A stretch of DNA of 64,000 bases from Flammulina velutipes (GCA_011800155.1 CM022375.1:2170001-2234000), one strand, 5' to 3'. Shown: positions 44,880-57,633, numbered from the stretch's first letter. Translations and numbers: made by a program. Notes: generated by a model from the sequence alone, not told the origin.

Positions 44880-45972
44880 CGATTAAGGGAGGATTCCGAT
44901 GAGGAGAGAGAGGGTGGTCGGGGAGTTTGATAAAGCAGGCGACGAGTCGGAGGGCTGGTCATCTGGCCATGGGGAGGTTAATCTCGCCTGGTGCGCTGGT
45001 CTTGGATGACATGGAGCTCTCTCTGCTGCGGGGAGAGAAACGTTGGTGGTGGCAAGGGTGTCGTTGGCGTACGCGCATTCACACACCAAGTCTGCGAGTG
45101 TCTGCGCCGGGAGTCTGTTCGCGTCATCGGCGACACGCCGCGCAACCTGTAGTCATCCACGCGGTGTCGGCCTCGGAGATGAACGCTCTGAATAGGCCGT
45201 GTTGAATGAGTCTTGAGAGTTGAAATGGAGAATGTGTTTCGGGTGACGCGATAAGGCACGGGACTATGGACGAGGTTAAGTTGATAATTTGGTTTTCTCG
45301 TCTGAGCGTGAATGAACCTTGGTTGCGTCCTGGAACATGCGTCCATTGGGATCTGGTTGGTGTTCCTTCGTCCTCGCAGATCCTCTTCAGCCTCCTGGAA
45401 ACTCGTGTGTGCATGAGAGGGCGTCTCCGAAGGCTGCAAGCGTCTGCGGAGGGAACGGGATACCCGGTGAGCCCACCCCGAACAACCACATTTTCTGTTT
45501 GTAGTCCTCGATCGGTCTTGGCCTCGGAGATCCTGGCGGTGGGACGCGAATCGTGGATGGGGCCGTGTTAAATGAGGGACGGAGACTCTCACACGTTTGG
45601 TGCGAGTTGAAATGGAGGTTGATGGGATTGGAAGGTTTCGGGTGACGCGATGGGGAGTGAACGAGGACGATGGTTGACTATGGGAAATTTGATTTTCTCG
45701 TCTGAGCGTGAATGAAGCGCTTTCTCCTTGGTTGCCTCGCTGTCGATGCTTCATTGCGATTTGTCCTCGCAGGCACAGATCCTTCTCAGCCTCCGGGTCG
45801 AGCAGGTTCGCGCGATGGAAGCATGGGAGGGCGTCTCCTAAGACTGGCCGTCCAAGACGCGGGGATGCTTAGGAGACCCCTGGGAGACCCGGTGCTGCTG
45901 GGAGACTGGAGCGGGTGCATTGACCGTGCATGGAGAGAGTCAACATTGACCGGCATCTGCCGATGCGATGCT
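44880..45972 (-). repeat. Low-copy repeat block, inverted arm 2
   Basis: Reverse-complement counterpart of units in 38606-41600, for example the stretch ending TTGACCGGCATCTGCCGA at 45945-45963. Also matched are the phrase GAAACGTTGGTGGT near 45020-45045, inverse of sequence near 41025, and GGGACTGAAC-type flanks. No gene. Confidence 0.65.
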
Positions 45973-46879
45973 TTATTCCAACACAGTATTAATTCTGGAC
46001 AGTAATTTTAAAGAAAAAGTACGTTCATGAGCAGACCAGGACAGGGTAATATAGTACACTTAAAAACAAGAACATATGCTAAATGAAGGAAGGAGTATCT
46101 GCCTAAGGGGAGATTGACCCAACCCGCCTCGACAGGAAGTGCCAATCTGTAGACGCCTGTCCTTGAAGCAGGGAGGTGTCGTAAATCCTCGTATGTGTGC
46201 TCCAAGTCCTGACTCCATGGTTCCCTTCCCCCCCTAGAACCATTTGGCCAGGACAAGATGAAAAGGTCCAGCGAGGTCTCCCCGCCGATCATCCAACTTC
46301 ATTCTTTGCCTGTGCCCTAAATCCTGCTGAAGATTCGAAAAAGTGCGACAAGTATTGGGAGTGATGAGAATAAGGCCCAGGATGTGGGCCTAGAAATCCT
46401 TGGGGGGGTAGTGGTTTCGACTGAAGTGGGGAGCGAAAGAAAGGGCTCGGGCGTGGGCGTGAGCGCTGCTGGGAAACGTGACCATGGGCTCCCGACGAAG
46501 GATAGAGCTCGTGCCTCTCGTCGTCCGTGTTTTCTTCAGTGTACCGAGTGAAGGATCGTTGTCGAGGTTCCGTCAGCCCTTTCGATCCTCTCTGTCTGTC
46601 CAGGAATAGAATCTTGGATATCTTGTGTTGATAATGGCGATGGATTCGGAGCAGCGGGATAAGGATGGAGCATAATGCAATGCATTGGGGTCACCGCTTC
46701 AAAGATCGGATGTTGGACCTAGAGGAGCGAAGTCGGATTGGGAAGAGGTTTCGTGATAGAGGCATCGGGCGGAATCCTGGCGATTTCTTCGTGGATCGGG
46801 CACCGTCACATTGTTGGTTCCGATATCTGTCCAGCGTCTTGCAAAAAACGTCGATATTCACATCTCCAGACTGTGATGC

Positions 46880-49800
46880 ATGACGGCTGGTATCGAGCGC
46901 AAAGAATCACGATGAGCCGGAGAGTTCCAATTTGAACACCGAGGTCAGCGAGTAACGGCTCGGGTGCGATCTTGAGGGGTCATGGTGTCGACTTCGCTTT
47001 GGACGCGGTGAGAAAATGTATCCATCAGGAAGAGAAACAGACTCACAGTTTTTAGGGTCTCCTAGACCTGGGGTCCTGAGGTCTTGTGGAATGGCCCGAG
47101 GGGTGTTGGAGATGAGTGCCACGATAACGACGGGTGATGGAGCTGAATGCAATGGGGTTCATGTACGACGACGAGACGGCGGCGAAGGAGCCAAAAAAAG
47201 TCTTGACGGCGATGGTTTTTGAAAATTGACGACGTGGTGGGTGTGGTGAAGAACGTCAATGTTGACGTTGATTGCAAGTCAATTTGGAAGCATGTTGTGA
47301 ATGTGCTTGTGAGGCTGGATAGGAGGGCGTGGCTTGAGTGTAGGGTTGGGGAAACGGTGGCGATAGACGGGTCTTTTCTGGGGGGACTCGCATTCGGCCC
47401 CGAAGACGGAATTTCGCAGGAGTTTCTTGCTAGCTTGAAGGGTTTTGAAAAGATATCCATATCTTCGGGCGCTGTCAAAAGATGGATTTATGAAGAAGAA
47501 AAGTAAACTCACATTTTTTCCGGTTTTAAGTCTCTTGAAGTGTTGATTCCTGGGATCTTGAGAAGCTTGAGGTCTTGAGGGTAGCGCTGGTAGAAATGCC
47601 CCGGCGAGGAAGAGAGAAGGCACTAAAAAGATGATGTGACTTGCAGGAGTTGGGTGGTGTGGAGCGAGATGGGTTACAAAGTAGAGCGATGGATTTGAGT
47701 GTCAAGGTTATTCAGGTGGTGACGGCTTCTGGTGAGTAGTGGACTTGAAAGTTCCCCACAGGCAACGGGCGTTGGGAATATGACGAAGGTAGTTGGCAAT
47801 GGCGAGATCCGATCCGGAGCAAAGGACCACAATGTAGACCGCATTGGAATCGAGACTTCCACAGCTCGGGGGGTATGTTGGTGTCGACTTCGCGGTGAGA
47901 AGATGGAAGAAAAGTGATGCTGGACGAGGGCTGATGGATATTGGCGAGGTAGGGTTCATGCTGGGAGACGGCGAAGGCGATTATGAGCAAAAAAGAAATC
48001 TTGATAACGACGACGTGGAGTGGGTAACGGGTGCTGGGAAGGCTTGTACTAGTAGGGAGGCATCGATGTCGGATGAAAGGTTGTCTTGGTCGGCAACATG
48101 TTATTGTGATGACTGGATAGGGCGGAAGATGGTTTGTTGGATTTCCGGGTGTGTGTTGGTTGTAGAGAAACGGTGGCGATGAAGCGGTCTTCTGGGGCAT
48201 TCGCAGTCGGCGTCGAGTAGGAGTCTGTGGCTGGGTTTCTTGCCTGCTTGATGTGGAACGAGGGTCCTGAGAATCTTGAAGCTGCAAGACTAGGTCAGCA
48301 TGTTTGACTCATGTTGGGAGAGATAATTTGCACGTACAGTCACAATGGTTGGATCAGTTTCGATTGTCCGTATCTTTTGGCGCTGTCAATAAATGGATAT
48401 ATGACGAAAAGGGATAAGCTTACAAGTCTTTCGGTCTCCTGCGTTGTTAATTCCTGGGGTCTTGAGAAGCTTGAAGTCTTGAGGGTAGCACTGGTGGAAA
48501 TGGCCCGACGGGGAGGTGACTTGCAGCGTTGGGATTGTGGGGAGCACGATGGCGATGGCGATGGCGAATGCGGATTACAAGAAAGAGTTTTTGAGTTTTT
48601 GGCGACGATTTTGATGTTGAGGTGGTGACAGTTTATGGTGATTCGTGTCCCGACAGAACGAGAGATGGCGGTGACATTATGTATGCGTAGAAGAGAAGAT
48701 GGCGAAGGTTGGCAGTGATGGGTGAGCAATTCGGAGCAGCGAAGAGAAGGATGACGTTCCAGCTAGGAGGTCAGCGAGTAACGGCTCCGGTGCATCTTGC
48801 TATCAGCTTTGAAAGTCCTGGAGGTCGAAAAAAATATTTCTGGGATAGACGGTCAGATAATAGATCCATAACGAAGAAAAAGTGAACTCACAGTTCTGGC
48901 GGCGTCCCGTTTGTTCTTGAGGTCCTGAGTCTTGGGATCCTGCGAGGAAGAAGTTCTATGGAAAGCGGGTGTTGAAACGATAACGATGACTTGAATGAGT
49001 TTGTATGACTGGTTAGGGCGTTGCTGAATTGAGCGGCTGAGTGGCGATGGGCTTGACGATAATTTGGGTGTTGACGTGGTATGCTTCATGCTGGGAAGAA
49101 GGTGGCGGCGAGGGTAGTGGCGAAAGTTGATTATGAGCGAAAAAGGCTTTGGCGGGTGTAAAACTTCCGAGTGACGGTTTCTGGTGAGCGGTGGACTTGG
49201 TATGTCGAATGAGAGATGGTGGTGATGATATGGATGTGCGAGTCAGACTGAGAAGCGAAGATGTGGATAGGCGATAGGAGTGTATACGCGGCTTGTAGGG
49301 AAGAGCGGGGGTCCGTCTGTGTTCGCGTCGTTGAATGCGAGTGTATGTGAAACTTGAGGTTCCGACGTTACGAAGGGTCTTGGTCCCGGTGAGAGAGGTG
49401 GTGTTGGATACGATAATAACGATGGCTTGTATAATTGTTGAGAATGTAATGGGCGCCAGTGATAGAGAAGCTCGGGTACTATTAGCGCTCTTAAGCTTGG
49501 GTATCGGCTTCGAAAATCCTGAGGGTCGAAAACTGATGTAGTCAGATAATAGATTCATAACGGGGAAAAAATGAACTCACAGTTCTGGCGGTCTCCCGTG
49601 TGTTCTTGAGGTCCTGAGAGATCTTGAAATCCCGGGTGTTGGAACGATAACGATAACTTGATGGGTTTTTATGACTGGGGCGTTGCTGAACAGAACGGCT
49701 GGGTGGCGATGGGTTTGACGACGATTTCGGTGTTGGACGTGGTGTGGATCGTGCTGCGAAGAGGATGGCGGCGAGGATGGTGGAGAAAGTTGAAAATGTT

Positions 49801-50600
49801 TTGGCGGCGATGAGTGTCGAGTCAGTCATGGTGACGGGTTCTGGTGGGCGTTGAACTTGGTATGCCGAATGTGATATGGCGATGATGATATGGATGTGCG
49901 AGTCAGACTGTCATGCCTAACGCGTGAAGGTGAAGATGGCGAAGGAGGTTATAGGCGCGAGAAATGGATAGACGGCTTGTAGGGAAGAGCGGGGCGTCTT
50001 GAAAGGCCGGCAATGTGAGATATTGTGTGTGAAGCTTGAGGTTCCGGCGTTACGAAGGGTCTTGGTCCCGGAGAGAGAGAGTTGTTGTCCTGCAGAGTGG
50101 GATACGATGGCTTGTAGGATTGTTGAGAATGTAGTGGGCGCCAGTGATGGAGAAGCGGCTGTGCGTCTTGGAACGCCTTGCGAATTTGGCGTGTTGGAGT
50201 TGAAATGTGTGCGGAAGACGAAGCTTGAGGATTGTCTTGAAAGCGGTGGGCTGCTGAGAGATATCGATGGCTTGTAGGTTGCGAATGCGAATATTTGGCT
50301 GGATAGGGCTTGTAGAGGAGTGTTTTGGCGACGTTGACGTGGTTGTGTTGTCGGAGTTGGAGATGGCCGCAAAATGGTGGCAATGTCAGCACGACGCGTA
50401 GAGGACGGTAAGATGGACGCTAAGGCGTTGAAGATGATTTTGGCGGCGCAGAATGGTGTGTATTGGAGGGCCGTGCGCGTTGTAAGACGGTGCTGCGCAG
50501 ATGTCAGGCAGTAGGATGGCTGGGAACTTGTTGGGACTTGAGGGTTTCTTGCTAGCTTGAACTTGAAGGCTAAAATGAGAAGGTTGCAAAAGGATTGTAC
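46880..50600 (-). repeat. Expanded exon-like cassette array (copy B)
   Basis: Minus-strand cassettes recur with the donor-like sequence AACTGTGAGTTCA or a variant near 47044, 47508, 48420, 48888 and 49574, preceded by coding-like sequence of the form LKxxRETARTV. PSRYSLTSV-type modules occur near 46945 and, more degenerate, near 48770. Unit spacing ranges from about 450 to 900 bases. Two longer units (about 49010-49560 and 49600-50560) share blocks coding APITFSTI and SLTGTKTLRN/SGTKTLRNAG. No complete gene could be assembled. Confidence 0.5.
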
Positions 50601-50882
50601 GGCATAACTCACCAGAATTGAGTACTCCCAGATGTCCGCCTCTTGAAGGCAATGAATGCGTACGTCGTAGATGAAAAACAGAAATCAGTGATGGTGGTCG
50701 AAAAGAAAGCGTAAAACTCGGACCCACAAGCGCAAACAGCCGTTGATATCCAATCCAATCCGAGTGGTGAATCTGTAAAACATAACGAAGAAATGTTAGT
50801 AGAATGCAAAGTTATTTTCTGGTTTTCTGCCACACGAAAGAGTCCAACTCTGCCACCTCATCCCAATCTGAGCGCCAACCAT

Positions 50883-51988
50883 CTACCACCAAGCGAGTCT
50901 TGCTCGCGATGCCCACTTCCGTGCAGTGCGCTTCAACCTTGACCGACGACTGGTGGATCCCTCTTTATGATCCGCAATGACCTTCCCATCCTCATTTGTC
51001 TCGACCGACGGCAGCGTAGAAGCAGATCGGGAATCCACAGAACTCGGCGGAGACTCGGGAGCAGCAAAGAACGTTGGCAGCGCAAGGATAGTCGCGCGCA
51101 GGTCAGATAGGGAAGTGCGCTTTGAAGGATCGACGTCCAGTAGCCCCTTGAGCATCGTGTTACAGTCTGACGAGATCGACAAATTCTTCGTTAGGTAGTC
51201 GGGATCCTGAGTGAAGCTGAGGAACATGGGATCGAGTTTGTGTGGGTTCTCCCATAGGGTGCGGGAGGATAGAGTGGATGCGATGGTAATGCCCAAAGCC
51301 CAGAGGTCGTTGGCGCGACAGTCGTACGATCTGCTTCCATCTTCGTCTCCGTAGATAGCCTCTGTGAAAAGAAACGATGAGCACGAAGGACGTGAAAAGG
51401 AGTCATAATGGACTACTCACCGGGACTCATGTAACTGGGAGTTCCACGGCGAAACTGCTGGCAAGCCAGCGTTCCCGACGCCAAACCAAAATCCGCAAGT
51501 AGCACACTTCGCCCATCCAGAGAAAACAGAACGTTCTCCAGCTTCAGGTCACGATGGTAGATCCCACGGGAGTGGCAATACTCCAATGCATCAATTAGTT
51601 GGACAATGGTATCACGTACCAGTGTCGAGTTGTTCACGAAATCCTGACGTTCGACACGAGCAAAGAGATCCTCGCTACTGCAAAGTGAGAGTACCATGAA
51701 CACATACTCACCGCAGTTGTAAACATTATGCAGAGAGAGAACATTGGGGTGATCCTGGACATCGAAATGAAACATGATCTCGTCCTGGAGAGCACGGAAC
51801 AGTTGAGTGCCAGCTGGAGGGATGCGCATACACTTGATAGCGTATTTCTCAGCAGAGGGGCCTTCTTGTATGTCAGTAGCAATGTAAACTTTGGCGTACC
51901 CACCGACACCCAGCAGCGTATCCAGACGGAATCGACCAGCGACTACCCAGCCAGTAAATTCAGGAAGAGAGTCAGATGAGAAGGACAT
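50883..51988 (-). CDS. Ser/Thr protein kinase (copy B)
   Basis: Exons 51988-51421 and 51361-50883 with a 59 base intron; 348 residues, same structure as the gene at 4356-5461. Glycine loop LGVGGYAKVY, catalytic HRDLKLENVLF, LLADFGLAS and the intron-restored YMSPEAIYGDE are all intact. Amino-acid differences from copy A are few and conservative in the domain (for example Ile for Leu after KVY, Thr for Gln in SDCNTMLKG), with several in the basic tail. Both copies therefore appear functional and recently duplicated. Confidence 0.9.
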
Positions 51989-52342
51989 GATACTTTCAAA
52001 GTATGCGATGGTACAAGGAAGGAAAGTGTCTCTTAGGAGTACCCGATCCAGCGATCCGACGCCACGATCCAAAAATAGCTCAATGCTGTGCGTCCCAAAA
52101 TCACATGCTTAGTTGCGCCACATTTAAAAACCCAAACTACCCAGTCTTACAGTAGATAGCAGTTCGGAAGATGCGGGGAAACCTTCCCCAACCGCCAAAA
52201 ATGCGGCTCCGCTCTCTCAGCGCACTCTTTCGGTCAGCTCCGTAGGCAGACTCCTTCTTTCATTTCAGTTCGATTTTGTTGGAGCCGTTTACAATTCAGA
52301 TCACATTTACAACACGCACTAATAGTAACCCTCATTGTACAA

Positions 52343-53735
52343 TCATAATCTTGACCATCTAATTCCTCCAACGACTTGCCTCTCGGATTCTGTAAAGAAT
52401 CGCTTCTGAATGAGAGGAAATACTTCTTCGAACACTTCGCCCGGTGCTTCGTCGTAGCAGACATCCAATTGAAGGTCTCTGACCCCAAGAGCCGGCGCAG
52501 AGAGTGCAGCATCCATGGGTATCATCGCTTGTGTAAGTTGGGCCACCCCGAGGCTCAGGAGAGCATCCAGATTTACGGTGATCTTGATCGTGTCCAGCGG
52601 AATGGTATCAGCCTTGCGAGCATGTTCCACAAACCAACGAGCACAGTTGGACAAAGTGTCTCTATCAACGAGTGAAAACTCCAAAACCTCCAGATTTCGC
52701 GGTAAAACGAGGATGTCTTCGAGATGCGTGCCATGCACGGCTGTTAGGGGAAGGTAAGTTGACGCTGAGGACTTGGAGGGGGGGATGAAACTTACCACTT
52801 GTGACTTCTCGTATATCCAAGTGTTTCAGGGATGAATGGAAGACGAGCAACAGGCTGCGGAGGCGGGAATATGACCGTTCGGAAAGATATTTGAAGTTGA
52901 AGGTCAAAATTTCGAGGTTTGGGAAAAGACACAGCGGCGCTGCTGGGATCATGTCGATGAAGATGCACCCGGTGGGGGTCTCATAGCCGAAATCGAGCGA
53001 TACGATGTTTGGAAAGGGCCCAAATGTGATGTGTGGCGTCCTGGTGGGGTCATTCCAATCCAGATGTTGGATGTCGTCCATCATCCAGAACACGCCGCCA
53101 TCCAGGTCAAGAGGCTGCATCCAGTGCAGATTGCCCACAACAAAGGGTGTCATAGTCAGAGTTGTGACGTGGGGGAGAGAATGGAGGAGGTCGTCAAGGT
53201 GTGATAACCTTTCAGCGTAGAAGTTACGAAGGACGAGCGTATGAACACGAGGAAGGGTGGATAGCACCGCGAAGAGCTGGATGCGATGGAACTGCGGCAA
53301 CATCGTCAAAAACAGTCCATCGAAGGAAATCGACTCCAATGATGTGGTTAGCGAGAGAAGGTACATGAGGCTGGGGCTGCTGTAGACGTAGAACATGCGC
53401 CTCTCGAACGATGTCTCGTAATCGTCGTCCATGTCCGTGTCCAATTCGAATCGGACGAATTCCGTGCGGGCTGGATATTCGAAATTGACGAAGGTCAGCG
53501 TCTGTACGGTTTTTGCGATTTTTGGTGCGCCTTTGATGATTAGGAGAAGCTTTTCGAGGGAGAGTGGGATGTGGGATGGTCCTGCGGCGCCAATTTTGAT
53601 TTCTTTGAATCGGTATCGTCGAATGAGGGGTATCGTCTCGGGCCAGAGGAAAGAGACGGTGGAGAGATTATCGTTGGAGGCGTGAAGCTCTTCCACAATC
53701 TCTAGCTTGAGCTCCAAGGGAAGACGGGTCGCCAT
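52343..53735 (-). CDS. F-box/LRR-like protein
   Basis: Two exons, 53735-52796 and 52740-52343, joined over a 55 base intron; 445 residues. The start MATRLPLELKLEIVEEL is a short F-box-like motif, followed by regularly spaced leucine-rich stretches (LLSLTTSLESISFDGLFLTM, VLSTLPRVHTLVLRNFYA, LHSLPHVTTLTM, FPNLEILTFNFKYL, SSLKHLDIREV). Agaricomycetes have hundreds of such proteins, thought to be substrate adaptors of SCF ubiquitin ligases; the target is unknown. The F-box is minimal, so Skp1 binding is uncertain. The frame is intact. Confidence 0.8.
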
Positions 53736-54341
53736 TGTGCATAGACTGACAAATTGTAAGTCAAAATGAAAACAAATGAATGGAGACTGACTGGAGAGAA
53801 AATCGCAAGAACGAAGCCTTGGGGGTTGAAAAAAGACCTTATATACCATTACGTCGAACGCCGTAGATGTCTGCTGTTAGTTCCAGTACTGTACAGGTTC
53901 ATGCATGACCCCGTGCAATGTACTGCACCGTGCGTTGTAAGCGTGGGCGGTACTGTACCGTACATCTTTAGCGTGTGCAGTACAACTTTATAGGCATGTA
54001 GTGTAAGCCGTTAGCCTGGAGTTATACATCGTTAGCGTGAGTTCTTGCGCGAGTTGCACACGGTCTGTACATGATCGTAAGGAAAGATTGACCGGCATAT
54101 GCCGACTACTGAATCGACGAGCACAATGTTGTTCTTCATTTACAAACTGGATCTTTCGTTCCACAATCGTGGTTCTGCTATGGCCATTCTAGTCTGTAGA
54201 TAACAACACTGATCTAATTCTCATCTGCCACATCAGTACTCTGGACAAAAACTATGTAATCACCAACTACACTCTGGACATCTCACAGGATAGTAGAACA
54301 CCGTTTACATCGACAACAAACCCTCATGTACATCTGGCACT
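53736..54341. other. Intergenic with GTAC-rich patch
   Basis: Between 53885 and 54000 the words GTACTGTAC, GTACTGCACCGTGCG, GTACTGTACCGTACAT and GTGCAGTACAAC recur, giving a set of overlapping small palindromes upstream of the F-box-like gene. TTGACCGGCATATGCCGACT, a motif shared with the repeat region, is at 54089-54108. Confidence 0.5.
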
Positions 54342-56649
54342 TCACTCCAACAGAGCTTTAATCTTCAAAGGAACCTGGGTCCCTTCATCATACTTGCCCT
54401 CCACCACAGGTACGATGCTAATCTGCAAGGGCGCAAACGTGACGTCCACATCGGGCTCGAAGGAAAACTTGTTGACTATGAGCGTGGTGAAGACCTGAAG
54501 TTCCATCAACCTGCATGGCGAATGAGTGAGTCTGTGTGTAAGCCTGGATGCTGAGCAACCTACGCGAATCTCCATCTGTGAGAAATATTAAGTGCGCATA
54601 CAGATATCAATATTTTGTGGACTCACCCGATACAAGATCTAGTGCCCGCGCTAAAGGTGAGGCTACGGTACCAAAGTTGATCAGTCCATGAAAACCCATG
54701 TCATGGGAAAACTCGAACTCACAGGTTCGCGTAAACACCGACGTTACTACCATTGCGCCCAATCCCTTCACCCATGAACCTGTCAGGATTCCACTTATCC
54801 GCGTCTTTTCCCCATACGCTCTCGAGACTACCCATATGTTCGGTCAAGGCAAATCAAGATATAGAACGGTGCTTACCGTTGGTAGCCGTAGATATGAGTG
54901 AAGACCACTTGGCCTTTCTTGATAGGAAGTTCCATGCTCGTCGATCCATCCTCCAAGGTTAGTGGCTCAGAAAGAGGCAATACATCATCCTGGGACGCTT
55001 CGCGGATGAGAGTATGCGCGATGGGGTGGAAACGAAGAGTTTCCTGCCATGGATAAATGAGATGAGGACGGTGTACTATGGTGGTGAATACTACTGACCT
55101 TGATACATGCATTGAGGAACGGCATGGCATCATAATCTGCAGTCGTCAGAGGCTCGCCGTTCTTTCGCTCTAGCATTTCGCGGATCTCATCACGAAGACG
55201 CGTCTGCGCATCTGGTTTGCGTGCAAGCTCGTACAAAAGGAAACCGAGGGTGTTGGAGCTCGTATCTTGCCCACCAACAATGAACGTCCTGTCGAAACGA
55301 AGTCCGTTAGTTGGTTTTCGAGACGTTGTGGGAGCGTTCGTACGCCATTTGGGCCATCATGGCGTCCTGGCTCATCCTTTTCTTCTCGTCGTTTGATAAC
55401 CGACTGGAAGCTGCGAAAGATCTCAGACACGTTCTGCTCGACAGTAGGAAGGCATACCTAAGAGCCCAATGATATCCTTCTCTGCAAGACCTTCGGGGTC
55501 GTCTATCGCTTTTTGGATGATACCATTGGAGATACCTCCAGCCAACGTCCGAAAGGTTCTCAACAATGCAGATGCCTTGGAAGCGACGATTGCGTCTATG
55601 GGGGCGATCGCCCAATCTGGGATGAGACGCAACAGTGTCGTATAGAAGAGTTCGCCTATCGGAGGGTTCATGGAGGCGCCCATCCTTTGATATATTTAAT
55701 ATCATGAAGGTTATGAGAATGAGGAACACTCACTGAGCTTTCTTCAAAGTGTCTCCCAGCTCGTCTTCCTTTCCATCCAGGGAACCAAAGTCGTGTCTGA
55801 GCGATGCTGCATTGCGATGCGATCAATCAATGATCAAAGGAAGGAATGAAGAAGACGAACAGAGACCCAGCACGTCAAGTGCTGATTTCGTAGTGTAGGA
55901 AAGTATGTCAACGACAGAGCCTTCTCCGGCGAGACGCGAACCCAGTTTCTCAGTGAGCTGGGATCATCAATTAGGACTTCCCAATCGTGCAAGCTGGCGT
56001 TCAATTGACATACCTTCTCACCCTCCATTTGGAACAAACCGAGAAAAGTTCTCAGCTGTCCCACAGCAAATGCAGGATTCAAGATATGTCTCTGTCGGCG
56101 ATGTTCTTCGCCTGTCATTGAATAACGATCAGTCCAGTGATATAAAGGAAAGATTACAAGAACCATCTTACCTTCCACTGTGGCAATCCCAGGCCCGAGT
56201 ATAGATCCCATGAAGTGGTGGATATCACCTGTCTTGGGGAAGCGATAGCCTGAGGTGTGAAAGATGTATTGCAGAGCCTTGGGGTCGGCGACGAGGAGGT
56301 TTTGTTGCTGTAAGACGATTGACTTTAGAGGGAGCTCGATTCTCGAACAACGCGGACGTTACTTACACCAAAACATCCAGCGACACGGACGACGAGACCG
56401 TACTGCTTGATCCATTTCAATTCATTCACTCCGACACTGGTCTGGCGGCGGATGTCTATTTCGTGGCCTGCATGCAAGTTAGCCCCATGTTTACGACGAG
56501 AACCGACTGAACGACGAACCGAGGAGCCAGGATGGACTAGGTGGGCCACGGGCCAGTTTGAAACCCCTCTGGCGTTTGGCTCGCAGGATTAGTGAGATGG
56601 CAAGGACGACGAGAAGGCTAGAAAACGCCTGGGTGAGTGTCAAGATCAT
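54342..56649 (-). CDS. Cytochrome P450 monooxygenase 1
   Basis: About 14 exons, starting 56649-56520, 56467-56367 and 56307-56172; around 550 residues. The N-terminus MILTLTQAFSSLLVVLAISL is an ER membrane anchor followed by the basic/proline hinge KLARGPPSPSWLL. Key motifs: I-helix VGGQDTSSNTLGFLLYE, K-helix ETLRFHPI (ExxR), DKWNPDRFMGEG, and heme-binding FSAGTRSCIG with the cysteine ligand. All junctions I followed keep the frame and I saw no stop, so the enzyme is probably functional. It would oxidise a small lipophilic molecule, with electrons from a P450 reductase. It is tandem with a close paralogue at 58219-60506. Substrate unknown. Confidence 0.9.
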
Positions 56650-57633
56650 CTTCAAGGAGGGGATAACGCGATGTACCGCACACTTCCTCAGGCTTTATAG
56701 CGTTGAGAACGAGTTGCGCTATTGGATAAGGACGGAGGATTTGCGTCGCGGTGCCATAGAACGGACCGTTGACAAGAACACACCAGTGTCAACGACGTGC
56801 GAAAATGGATAGAAGGCTATTAAGAAGAACCGGGGTGAGATATAATTTAGAGGATAGCTACGCATATATCAGAGGTTTTCTACGCACGAGCAGGGAATCA
56901 ATCACCTAATGGCTTTGGGGACCACTCGTATAGATGATAATGCAGTGGTTTTACTGAACAAAATGTCACTGGCTGAAGGACGAAGAGCAGAATTGGAGGA
57001 ATCCATACCAAGATTGGGTATCATTCGCATGCGTATCGATGCCATGGAGACCATATTAAGGCAGAAACGTAAGGAACGCGCAAGGACGAGACTGAGGTCG
57101 TAAGCACAACTTTGAACGAGTTCGGGACACCTCCGATGCTGCCCCATGCGTTCGTAATAAGTGCGAAAGACAAGGGAATCGAAGAGTCGTGCAATCGGAG
57201 TGAGAAGTGGGTGTCAGACGTCACGAGGACAAGCTTCGACGACAAGGAATTGAAGGCGACAAGAATACTTCAGACATCGTCAGTCTATGATATACGAAGG
57301 AAAGGATGATGTACAAAAGTCCACAAATGAGTCTCCTAGTTCTCGCAACCATGTCGAGTAATCGGCAGTATCTGCCCGTTCCAAAAAAGAGATCAGAAGT
57401 TGGGAGTCGTGGCGAGGCATTCTCCTACGTACCCCATTCATCATCGTTTCATCATCAGGAAAGATATACTGTGATTTGCTTCCGAGAATTATGCTTCCAG
57501 GTAAGCCTGATTGGTACTATCAACCCAGTCAAAGGTATATCAGGAAATGTGGGAAAGCGAAGACTCGGAGGGACGTGACGAATATGTCTTCTCCAAAAAG
57601 CTGAGAAGCCTGTGTTCTTTCGTCGGAAGCGAT
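56650..57633. other. Spacer with uncertain ORFs
   Basis: Contains the P450-1 promoter side. A 65-codon plus-strand frame at 56909-57103 and a minus-strand frame coding SSKLVLVTSDTHFSLRL near 57200 both look partly protein-like, but neither has a domain or supporting homologue in the window. Confidence 0.3.

Larger units (their letters stand above)
45973..52165. repeat. Segmental duplication, copy B
   Basis: Second copy of the 1383-5637 block, same orientation, 46.5 kb away at the kinase end. It is longer by about 1.9 kb, the net of a roughly 2.6 kb expansion between 47.9 and 50.56 kb and smaller losses elsewhere. Confidence 0.85.

Noticed and set aside
44978..45754. 258-codon minus-strand open frame
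   Set aside because: Same repeat family in inverse orientation; the frame follows repeat words (RVTRNLPIPSTSISTRT) rather than a conserved protein.
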